From: Irpex lacteus | Taxonomy: Eukaryota; Basidiomycota; Agaricomycetes; Polyporales; Irpicaceae | Assembly (NCBI GenBank): GCA_001986395.2 | Contig: MQVO02000030.1 | Span: 286,360-350,359 of the forward strand | Length of the DNA stretch: 64,000 bases | Direction: 5' to 3' | Shown: piece by piece, positions 1-10,016 of the stretch | How the letters are laid out: every line of letters begins with the position of its first letter | Position numbering within the stretch: the stretch's first letter is position 1 | The notes under the pieces: generated by a model | Databases searched by the model: none | What the model was told of the DNA's origin: nothing | What the model saw: only the letters and a program-made list of their open reading frames with translations | Position numbers and translations under genes: made by a program

Positions 1-455
1 TGGGTAGTAACGACAGTGGAGACACCTTCACCGATAATCCACGGCCGTAGCAACGTGGGGAACGTATGAGGACCATACACTCGGAGTCGCCTGGTGCGAG
101 AGCTCGCGACGCTTCATCGGCACTCAGTATTCAGTAGCTATTCAAGTTCTTTAGTGGCTAAGTCAAATTGAACGGATTATTGCGCAGTACTATCACATTG
201 CAGACCTCAACATGTCCCTTGTTTCGTCCTCCATCCTCCCTTCCAAGCATGTCCCCGATCACTCACCAGCGGCCCCCCGTGTCGACACGGGAACATGCGC
301 AACGTTAGATTTGTACGAGCCATTCCTGTTTATATACACAGTATACATTGAGAAATTCTAGCCATCATGCATGAGTACATCCTATCGTCCGAGTCACCTA
401 AGTAGGTGTTGGGCCGGGAGTAATGCATCAGAAAGTGACGGTGACAGTACTGAGC
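1..455. other. Intergenic, left edge
   Basis: No reading frame or RNA gene that I can support. It lies 3' of the Su(z)12-like gene on the minus strand and probably holds its 3' UTR and downstream sequence. Confidence 0.5.
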
Positions 456-2719
456 CTACTCGCTCTCTACAACGTCTTCGTTGTACCAGTTCGGCATGTC
501 GACGAGCTTCTCGTAATGTTTGATTATCTTTGACATTTCGGCGATATCGATGAACTTGTTTGCGAGGAATATCTAAAGTAAAACATATAGGGTCTTTATC
601 TAATGTACTTCACGAGCAGCACAGACGTACCATTAAAAACCATCTGAGGGCTGTCCAGCCGGCTGCACGATGTATCATGACATAGTACTCTTGCAGGAAT
701 GCTGTGAGCTGCTCGCAGCGATTTCCAAAGACGAACGCCTCCCTGAAAAATTCAAATTCGTCACGAAGTAGCGTAGATGATTAACTCAGTCGGGAGCGAG
801 CGAGCGAGTGAGGGACGGCTCACTTGTTGAGAAGGATCCACCGGTTCCAGAGCGCGAGCATGACTTTATCTTCATCGTCGAAATCATCGTGCTCAAAAAT
901 TTCCTCTTCCCGCTGAGTGATGGACCATGCCAAAACGCCGAACGGCTCCATGGGTAGTTCATCGAGGAGGTCGTATATGCGGGGGCCGCCTGGCCGACAA
1001 GATTGCAAGGGCGGTTCAGCGGCGCGGCCGTAACGTGCGTTCTTCGATGGGGGTATGAGTTTGCCATCGTCGGAGATACCTGTCCTGGGAGGCGGGCGAG
1101 GAGCGGTTAAGGGTTCCTCAACGATGGCATGACTGGTGTTGTCTTCCGAGTCAGATAGGTCACCCGGAGCACCAAGCAGAACATCGTCGGGATCTTCTTC
1201 GCACTTCAGGCGAGGCATCTCTTCTGCCGATGCAAGGGTGGTTGCGGCTAAAGATATATTGCCGAGTTGGGTAGTAAGATCTGCTGCTTGCCCGACCACA
1301 TCAAATGCGGCCTCATCTGGCGGGTCTCTGCGCATAAATTTAGTACTAGAGTGGCGAACAGTTGAAGCAGCCACAGCTATACATACGGAGACGAGGACCC
1401 TGGAAGTTCGCGTACATCTCCGGGCTCCAAATTTTGTTCACCCATGCTGTACAAAGGTGATAAGTGAGAAGCTGTCCACTTGAGGAGGATGGACCACTGT
1501 GTTTTCTGGCTCGTGGCATCGGTGGCACTTGTCCAGACACAATCCACCTCAGCATGATCATACTTCACATGGCATTCGAGCATTTCGCGGGTGTCGAACG
1601 TCCCATGGAAATCACACAGTGGGCAAGTCCATTCCGGATCCACAAAGGCACAGTCCTCCCAATCGTCATCCTCCGTCGAGCGAAATCTGTACGTCACCCG
1701 AAAGGGAAGCTCCGGTGCCGTAGAGGGAGCGGTAGGTACTCCCGAGTCAATGCAGAATTGGTGGAAACCGAGACGTAATACACGAGGAAGGAATGGTGTT
1801 CGACCACGGAACCGCCACTTGGACGGTTTTAACAGGGGATGGAGGGCTGCGGATAGTCTGCGCCTGCTTGCATGATGTTCGTCCTCGGACGACTCGGACG
1901 ATTCTGAATCGCTTGGGATAACAATGATCTCCCCGACTTCGTCTTCTGTTTCGGCATCCGACTCATCTAAGGATTTCTCTGTGCCGGACGCGGAGTCATC
2001 GTCGCTGTCTGCTAAGAAACGCTCTCGTAGAGGTGTGGGCCTCTTCGCGGACTTGCTTGCAAATTGCTTCCTGGGAAGCAGGTTTCTCGAGGGCTCTGAT
2101 ACCTCCGTACGATCGCGTGTGTGGTGGGGGTCACTGACAGAGGTTCTTATGTGAGTGAAAAGCGGAAAGTAGAACAACGGGCCGGTGGCATGAGTACACA
2201 CATGTCTGGATCAGCAGGAGAGTCGATAAATTCGACGTCGATGGGGTATAACACGCCGTCTCGTTCATAATAATGGCCACCCGGAGGTGTTCGTGCTCTT
2301 GGCATGAGGGTAGGGTGTGTAGGACCGAGGGAAAGATCGTCCCCTGGTTTTTTTGTTCGCTGTTTGTGCTTGCCAGCAGGAGCTGCCGACATTGTGGGAC
2401 GACGTAAGGAGCTAGGGTAGGTCGTCTTTGTGACTGCAAAGCCTGGTGCCCCTGATCCAAAAAGCGCTGACCGAGGATGCGCCACGATCGACTGAGCATG
2501 CGCTCGGTGTGATACATTCGTATTCGTGGACGGCGGCGCAAGACGGGCAGTATACGGTGAGGCAGTCTTAACAGCTGTCATTGCTAACCCTTGTCGTGAC
2601 GACTGTCCATGTCTTCTAGGATACGATCTGAAATATCCACGCGTAGGAAGAGGTTGGGATCCACTACCTCTGAGGGTATGCCCTTGTCTGCGAGCGGTAT
2701 ACTGCGATGATTCGGCCAT
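456..2719 (-). CDS. Su(z)12-like Polycomb protein (VEFS-box, PRC2 subunit)
   Basis: Five exons fit GT..AG rules and keep frame: 2719-2202, 2145-1387, 1327-824, 742-631 and 572-456, giving 669 aa. The start is the Met of MAESSQYT at 2719. The middle has a C2H2 finger of Su(z)12 type (CPLCDFHGTF, then H-x4-H-like spacing through HVKYDH). The last three exons form a VEFS-box: an acidic stretch (EEEIFEHDDFDDEDK), the ALWNRWILLNK segment, then hydrophobic helices around FGNRCEQLTAFLQEYY and GWTALRWFLM. In the family this box binds and activates the EZH2-type methyltransferase for H3K27 methylation in the nucleus. The N-terminal third is basic, Ser/Pro-rich and poorly conserved, and an acidic Ser-rich stretch precedes the finger. 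It is transcribed divergently from the desaturase, with 318 bp between the start codons. The domain call is strong; the PRC2 role follows from the family. Confidence 0.85.
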
Positions 2720-3037
2720 CGAGAATCGACTTTGGGTGAGTGAATGCAGCAACCTAGAGCGTACGTACTTCTCAGATAGTCTCAGACAACCGTTTATATC
2801 GTTAGTCAAGATGGTCCTAGATCGAGATGTTATTTGTACGTTAAGAGACTTGGTGGTGTGCCAGAGCAGTGGCGGATGAGTTTGCGAGCAAAGCGTGTTT
2901 GCATGTGTTAGGATCAGAGGCCTTTGCATCACAAGGCCAAATACTGATGCTGATTGACGCGAGAGTAATAATATTCCAGGTCTCGCCACCACCGCCTTAG
3001 ACAGCGACGACGACCGGATTGTCGACAAGCCCCAGCT
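2720..3037. promoter_or_regulatory. Divergent promoter region, Su(z)12-like / desaturase
   Basis: This 318-bp gap separates two divergently read genes, so it should hold both promoters. Open frames run through it on the minus strand but have no family features. I see no clear TATA box. Confidence 0.4.
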
Positions 3038-4471
3038 ATGGGCTCCCCCTCCAATACCCAGGCGACGTCAGAAGTCGGTACGTACGAGATGCCAGTCTGA
3101 GCGTTCGTGTTAATGTACCCATCATTCTCTGGCAGATTATAGCTACTTCGGAGGCGCAGAATCCTTCACTGAAGGACGGCCTCCACGTCGCACTGCTGTC
3201 GTCGCTCCTAGTACCAAGGATGATGGCGTTTCGAAGTTTGGACCTCCCCAGGACCCGTCCGACTTTCTTTGGCTGATGACGGAGGAGCCACATCGTAGTA
3301 GAAGAATGGCAATCATGAAGGCTCATCCCGAGGTACGTTATGACGCAGAATTCTCTGAAAACTGGTGTTTCACCGCCTTTGCAGGTGACCAAACTAATGG
3401 GACACGAGCCACTCACAAAGTGGGTTGTTCTGGGTGTCGTCTCCCTTCAACTGGCTGTCGCTGTCTGGCTTAGACATACAAACCCGTTTTCGCTCTGGTT
3501 TATCGCGTGCGCGTACGTAGTCGGCGGGACACTGAACCACAACCTTTTCCTCGCAATCCACGAAATTACCCACAATCTAGCTTTCAAGGGTATCGCACCG
3601 AATAAGGTTCTGGCCGTGATTGCCAACCTCCCGATTGGCATACCTTACTGCGCTACGTTCAAGGTTTGCGGAGGTCATCGGACTTGGTCCACACATTTCT
3701 TACGACGCAATTAGAGGTACCACCTTGAACACCACAAGCAAATGGGAGAAGACGGTGTCGACACCGACCTGCCAACGCGTCTTGAGCTGCTAGTGCTGAA
3801 CAACGTGTTGGGTAAGGCTTTCTTCGTGTACGTACATTCTCTTCTCCTCTTCTGTAGTACTCACGTACCGCGCAGCACGTTCCAAATACTCTTCTACGCC
3901 CTCCGACCCGGTTTCGTGCGCTCGCAGCGTATCACGAGTTGGCACATCTGGAACATAGCCACTCAGCTCGTCTTCGACTACATCCTCATCAAAACGTTTG
4001 GGGTGAAACCGTTCGTCTACCTCGTCATGTCCAGTTTCTTCGCTGGCAGTTTGCACCCATGTGCTGGTCACTTCATTGCTGAACACTACCTCTGGGATGG
4101 TCTCGAGCAAGAGACATATTCATACTACGGCCCGCTCAACATCCTAGCCTACAACGTAAGTCTTTCTTCCTTCGCGTTCAACTCGGCTCGTTCTATATAC
4201 TGACGTTGACCAGGTTGGTTATCATAACGAGCACCACGATTTCCCTGCCATCCCGTGGACACGCCTCCCTACCCTACGCAAGCTCGCCCCGGAATTCTAC
4301 GACACCATCCCGTCTCACCCGTCTTGGCCCATGGTGATGGTCAATTTCATTCGAGACCCGGACGTCGGCATGTACTCTCGTGTAAAACGGCTGAGCAAAG
4401 CTGAGCGCGAGGCAGCACTCGCGGCATCGTCATCAGCGTCTGAGTCGCCAGATGGTGTTACCAGCGAGTAG
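3038..4471 (+). CDS. Sphingolipid delta-4 desaturase (DES family)
   Basis: Exons 3038-3077, 3136-3332, 3385-3663, 3715-3827, 3876-4155 and 4214-4471 give 388 aa. The enzyme introduces the 4,5-trans double bond of ceramide in the ER membrane, leading to glucosylceramide in fungi. The N-terminal DES signature is present (TEEPHRSRR, then MAIMKAHPEVTKLMGHEPLT). All three histidine boxes are there: HEITH; HLEHH, formed across the 3664-3714 intron; and NEHHDFPAIPW. Hydrophobic spans lie before the first box and around TFQILFYALRP and VYLVMSSFFAGS. The C-terminus is Ala/Ser-rich without a cytochrome b5 domain, as in DES1-type enzymes. Length and residue spacing look complete and functional. Start chosen as the Met of MGSPSNTQATS, which joins cleanly to exon 2. 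Confidence 0.93.
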
Positions 4472-4709
4472 TACATTAAATTCATGTGTGGTATTACATA
4501 GCGGGTAAATCGCTGTTACAGGCGGTGCAGGTCACATTAAACAATAGACAATCTTGGTTCGTTCTGGGTCTCAGCTGTATTGCTACGCATGGTGCTACGT
4601 AATACGTGGTACAGCCAGTTGGCAGTAGGCAGCCCACGGCGCTTTTCCTTGCCTCGCGTACTGAACACTTTGTCACGTTCTTTGTGCTTGTACACGAAGA
4701 TTCTCCTCA

Positions 4710-5639
4710 ATGCCCCCAAGCACAGAAATCCCGCCGTTAGGTATCTCGTACGAAGGTAAACTGGTACACGCAGTCAGCAGCGGAGAGGGCGAGTGGCTGC
4801 CTTTCAATAAACTGAAGCATTACACGAACGCGTTTATTCGTCAAAACGGCAAGGTGAGTGCAAGCTTGTAGGTCTGCTCATTGTATCTTTTCTACGCGTT
4901 GCTGCTTGATTCTTTTACACGGAAGCTTACTGGAGTGTTTAATAGATCTTGCTAGGTTATAAGAAACGCGGTTTCGGAGTGGGATTGTACGTTCCTCCTA
5001 GATCTAGAATTGAGTGGCTCTCTCCGAGTCGCAATTTTATCAGTCGAAAGTCACTCAAGTAGTTGTCTTTTTGGAACACCAGGTACAATGGATTCGGTGG
5101 CAAAGTCGAACCTGGAGAGACGGCCGCCCAAGCAGCCGGTCGAGAGCTAGAGGTATGTTTCTAACGTTTATGGCTCCATTATTGTAACGATGGATGTCCC
5201 ATGAAATCGAACTCTGTGTGTTTGGCAGGAGGAAGCGGGGATCACCGCACCGTTGCGTCGATGCGGATCCTTGTTCTTTATCCTCGAAGGTCTGGAAGAG
5301 GCTTTCTGCATCGAGCTATTCGTGGCGGAAGAGTACGAGGGGACTATCGTAGAGTGAGTATTACATGATACTATCCTGATGCATCATGCACTCCTAGTGT
5401 GCGAATTGTATTGAACGCACGACACTCCCCTATTTAGGACCGACGAAATGCGCCCGGAATGGTTCTCAGACGGCACAGACCCGAAGTCAGCTCTTCCACC
5501 CATCCCATTGAAGCAGATGTGGGCGGACGACGAGTTCTGGATGCCGTTGTTCCTCGCCAACAAACCGTTCGTAGGACGGGGAGATTTCGCAAAGGACAAT
5601 CGGATGCTCAGGTGTTGGTTTGGCGAGCAAATCCTGTAG
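4710..5639 (+). CDS. Nudix hydrolase, MTH1/NUDT1-like (oxidised purine nucleotide diphosphatase)
   Basis: Exons 4710-4853, 4946-4986, 5083-5152, 5229-5353 and 5438-5639 give 193 aa. The Nudix box GGKVEPGET..RELEEEAGI is complete, with the metal-binding REx2EE glutamates assembled across the 5153-5228 intron. Two flanking segments point to MTH1 rather than a generic Nudix protein: NGFGGK just before the box, and MRPEWFS followed by IPLKQMWADDEFWMPLFL, which matches the MTH1 region carrying the WxDD substrate-recognition aspartates. The family hydrolyses 8-oxo-dGTP and 2-OH-dATP, cleaning the nucleotide pool. It is about 40 aa longer than human MTH1, with the extra residues at the N-terminus and in the 165-190 region. 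It lies in tandem with the desaturase. Confidence 0.88.
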
Positions 5640-5731
5640 ACGCTCCTTGTTCTCATTCTAATATACCACAAATTGTGTTTCGTAGATATAGAGTGGGGTC
5701 AGGTATGCATGTCAATAGCACTTCTTCTCCG

Positions 5732-7210
5732 CTAGATACTCGTAGCGAGTTCTCCCTTGAGCAACCCTAAAGCGATTGACGCGGTCCCCCACGACGATTG
5801 AAATCCTCCACCTCCATGACTGAACAAAGAGCAACATCAGTATCAGATCGAGACGATCACTTGACGCAGTTAAAGCGTTCCTACCCATAGTTATAAATAA
5901 TAGGGATCGTCTTCCCATTGAGCTCGAGCTTCTCGGCTTCAACACGAACTCCTCCCTTGCGCGCAGGGCGGAAGCCACAGCCTTCCTCCAAAATGAGTTG
6001 TCGCAGGTCGTCTACCGTCGGCGCACGTTCAGCACGGATCTCTGGAGGCGCCAGTTCCGGACAGAGTTCCAGGGCCCTTTCCAGGATTTCTGTGGTAGTC
6101 GACGGACGAGCGACGGGGTACCAGTCATTGTCGACTTTAGTACCTCCAATGATAACCTGTAAGCCGATCGATTGATTCGGATGTCGTACTCAGTGTAAAA
6201 GTAGCGAGTAGACCTACATCGCCCGATCGTCTTGGGATGACGTAGGTCCAGAGTCCCTGTTCTGCGTGGCTCGCCGTCCTACCGAAGCGAATCCAAGGTG
6301 CGCGTAGGAGGACCACCTGTCCACGCACTGGGAACACATCTTTATCCTCTACGCCACCCAACGTCCTTGCACCCAGTCCGGCACAAACTACGATAGCGTC
6401 GACCTGAGACTTGGTTGCGCGCGCGGGTGAGGCGAAAACGTGTGGGCCGCCTTCGGCGATTTGACTGATGTGTTGCACTGTACCTCGCACGATGGTGCCT
6501 CCCCTGGCTATGAAACGCGAAAGGAGGTAGTTGCAGTAGGCGGGTGTGTCGATGGTGAGCGTCGTGAAAGATATGCCAGCCTTGGTGGATGGGAGAAGCG
6601 CATCGGATGGCAGGACTTTGTGCTACAGAGGATGACCGTGTTGGTTAGGGTTGATTGATGCAGATTAGGTGGAACAATACGACTTACATCAGGCATCCAG
6701 TCGAGGTGGACATCTCTACCGTCGTAGAAATAGTCTGTTTGAGGCAGACGAAGGAAGCAGCCCTCTGCTTCAGCTCCTGGGGCAGACAAGTCCCACATCA
6801 CCTTGAAGGTTTCCTGATCGATGGCTGCAAACGCATGTAGTAGTGTTGAGTAGAAGAACTGTGACAGCGGGAATACCTTGCTGCTTCGCATCGCCCTCAG
6901 CGTGGCTGACATGATGTGCTCCCTGGTAGAAGGTATCATTAGGTCACAGTTCTTTTCATCGAACGACATACTAACTACTAACCGCCCAGAGACTGGTATA
7001 CTTGATGGTCTTGGGATCGGAGGGGAAAACTTCTGCGACTATCGTGACATTGTAGCCACCTTCCTCTTGAATCTTGACGGCAGTGGTCAAACCCACGACA
7101 CCTGCAGCGTATTCAACAACCAACATTACTGTCTGGCACGCTCACTCTGCCACAGTCGGCTTACCTGCACCTATAACCACAACTTGTTTGTCGGCTTCTG
7201 AAAAGGACAT
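5732..7210 (-). CDS. D-amino-acid oxidase (FAD-dependent)
   Basis: Seven exons, 7210-7165, 7101-6983, 6922-6877, 6824-6688, 6622-6218, 6156-5885 and 5819-5732, give 370 aa, the usual family length. The enzyme oxidatively deaminates D-amino acids to 2-oxo acids with release of ammonia and hydrogen peroxide. The FAD-binding Rossmann motif VIGAGVVGL sits at residues 12-20. SLWAGAHH follows, then YFYDGRDVHLDWMPD. The C-terminal family signature is NYGHGGGGFQSSWG, formed across the last intron. DAO enzymes are commonly peroxisomal with a C-terminal SKL-type signal, but this protein ends ELATSI, so no PTS1 is evident. It is tail-to-tail with the Nudix gene, with only 92 bp between stops. Confidence 0.9.
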
Positions 7211-7844
7211 AGTGGCCCTCGTCGACAAAATACAAGTACGAGGCCTTTTATCGAACAAGTAGCCAGCGCTTTCAATTAGTGTCATGATCCAAGTACTAAC
7301 TACGATTGGGCACTAACCTGATCTGCGGGAACAGAGGTTTCGTCAGGATGAAATGGTTTGTCTGGGGCAGCGATAGACGTCAGATTATTAGCAGATTGAC
7401 ACCCACAACAGTTCGCACACGATAGTTTTGAACAGTGATCAAAGCGAGTTCAAAGTTCTATATTGCTTTTGGTCGAGTCATGTTGCCCACCCTACTATCT
7501 AGAAGACCATCATCGCGCGCACGCATAGAACTGCTAGCGAAAAGGGGACAAAGTTCCTCTCAGCCAGCTGAATAATGACTTTTCTCAGTTGACAAGCATG
7601 AAAAAAGCGATAAGGTAGCTGGCCGTAGAGAGCAAGACGAAGCGATCACCAAGCGTCTTATATGAGAAGAGAAACTCGGTTTCAATCTCCGACGCAACGT
7701 AATGGCTTCGGAGATCGAAATATCGATGTCATCAGATCTCAATTGAATCTCGTGCCGCGGCATTTCGGCAATGTTGTCATAAGCAATTGTAATGAGGGGG
7801 CCGACCGCAGACTGCGTACACAAACCACTTTATCCGCAACCTCC
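7211..7844. other. Intergenic, divergent promoters of the DAO and SYLF-SH3 genes
   Basis: This stretch lies between two divergent start codons. Short open frames here show no family features. I see no RNA gene. Confidence 0.4.
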
Positions 7845-9747
7845 ATGAAGTTCAACACACCTCTTCCTCAATCTCTGCCCAAAGAATGCAACAAGGCCGC
7901 GCAAATACGTATGTCGTGTCATCTTCACTTCAGCTCAGACACTGATATCTTTCCAGTCAAATCATTCGTTGACAGTGGCAATAATGGCTTGGACGGGGTA
8001 AGCTACATGGTCATCATTTCGTGAGGATGTGCGCTCACTCTTCAGGTTTCAATTGCTAGGTTATACCTAGGAGCGTTTTGGAGCACGCAAAGGGCTTCGC
8101 TATCTTCACCGTATTCAAAGCAGGCTTCCTGTTCTCCGCCCGAGCAGGCAGTGGGGTCGTAATTGCCAAGCTCCAGGACGGAAGTGAGTACAAGTCACCT
8201 AATCTAGTCGACATCTATCATCTCAATAATCAAGGATAGCATGGAGTGCCCCTAGTGCCATAGGAACTGCAGGAGTTGGTTTCGGTGGACAGGCAGGCGC
8301 AGAGGTCACTGACTTCCTCTTGGTACTCAACTCTCGATCGGTACGCCCTACACTCACGTATCACCTCGATGCCTATTGACTAACATCGCTCTAGGCTGTC
8401 GTAAGTGTCATATGGTCCTATCGTCGTATCTTTTCTCACCATATCGCAGACTTCTTTCATGGCAGCGGGTTCCCTCACGATCGGCGGAAACCTCAGTGTA
8501 GCGGTCGGTCCGCTCGGCCGCAATGGCGAGGCGCTAGGTTCACTCAATACGAAGGGCAAAGTAGCAGCCATGTGAGTTCGATAACTACTGTTTGGAGTGT
8601 GGTTATTGACTGGAAGGTAGGTACACGTACTCGAAAACGAGAGGTCTGTTTGGTGGTGTATCGTTAGAAGGTTCCGTGATTGTGGAGCGTCAAGATGCCA
8701 ACGCTCAGGCATATCGCTCAGATGTCACGGCCAAGATGCTTCTTAGTGGCCAAGTCCCACCACCGGATTGGGCACAGTCGTTCATTCAAACGCTGGAGTC
8801 ATGTACTGGGATGCCCGGTAACAGGCAGTGGGTTGACGAGAACGACAGACGTCCAGACGATGGGTACCTCTTTGGTGGAACCGAGAGTCCTCGCAATGAG
8901 AATGGTTCCAGCCGCAAGAGGCCTGGAATGGGCAGCCGGAAAAACAGCAGTGTCGGGTCGTATTTCGACTTCAACGAGGATTCAAGCCAAACAAGCCGTC
9001 CCCTTGGGAGAGCACGCTCTGCCACCGCTCCAAGTTCTTCACCTGGAAACGAGCACGATGAGCCCACAACCGACTTCTTTAGTACGAAGTTTGAATCCGA
9101 CTTCAATCCAAACTCTGTTGAAGGACCTCGGAAGGGCCTGCGCTTTAGCACCGCTAACCCACCACTCGGCACCAATGGCTACCCCTTCCAAAGCGGTGTT
9201 TCCGACGTCTCATCTCACAAGAGATCCATCAGTGCATACACACCCTCGTCGTCTCTACGGTTCGAGAAGAAAACGAATCCGTTTGATGAAGACTCAGGTT
9301 ATGGCGGGCGTCCGTCCTTCGATTTCGAGAACAACAGTGATCACGATCGAGACGTATTTGGAGCACCTCTGTCAACTCCTCTCACTCCGGCCAGCCCACC
9401 ACCGAAGCTGGCACCCAAAGCTGAGCTCTCCCGTCCACTTCAGCCACACGAAGGCGTTGCCAGGGCTATCGCTCTGTATGACTTCAACGCGGTACAGGTG
9501 AGCATTAACGTCCTTTAGCTTGATTCTGCTTATACAAGGCTTCCATTAGTCCGGTGACCTTTCCTTCAAGAAAGGCCAAGTCATTACCGTCACGGAGATG
9601 AGTAAGAATACTGATACGTGGTACGCATCAAGTTATCGCTGTATTGCATAGCATAGTATTGACGTCGTATTGTTTTGCTTCAGGTGGACCGGGAAGGTCG
9701 ATGGGCGTACCGGAATCTTCCCTGCTAATTTTGTCGAAGTGGTTTAG
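7845..9747 (+). CDS. Ysc84/SH3YL1-type SYLF and SH3 domain protein
   Basis: The N-terminal half is a SYLF domain (actin- and phosphoinositide-binding in Ysc84/Lsb4): KSFVDSGNNGLD, then IPRSVLEHAKGFAIFTVFK, GFLFSARAGSGVVIAKL, AIGTAGVGFGGQAGAEVTDF, GGNLSVAVGPLGRNGEA and YSKTRGLFGGVSLEGS. A long Ser/Pro-rich linker (about 9000-9430) follows, then a C-terminal SH3 domain with ALYDFNA, SGDLSFKKGQVI, WWTGKVDGRTGIFPANFVEVV. The family acts in cortical actin patches and endocytosis, with the SH3 domain recruiting Las17/WASP-type partners. Several short introns interrupt the SYLF region, including a predicted 6-nt micro-exon at 8395-8400. One SH3 intron separates TGKVDG from the preceding strand. Start is the Met of MKFNTPLPQSL, which opens the domain as in homologues. 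Confidence 0.9.
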
Positions 9748-10016
9748 ATCCAGGGGGATGTGGCTCAATTCGCTGCATCTACGCTTGTGATACCTATGGA
9801 CTTCTGAACGCGGGGTCACTGTATAATTGAGAAGAATGTATTGCTAAGACTGTACGATGTGTGCTCGCTTGTACTATGTGTTGTAGTCTGTTATCTCGTT
9901 GTGCTTTGTGCTGTTTGATTCCTACCGTATAATTGCTGTTAATTGGACATACTATGTGATAATGTCAGAGACAGACCAGAACTCGTGTATGCAAATCGGT
10001 TATAAAAAATAAATAA

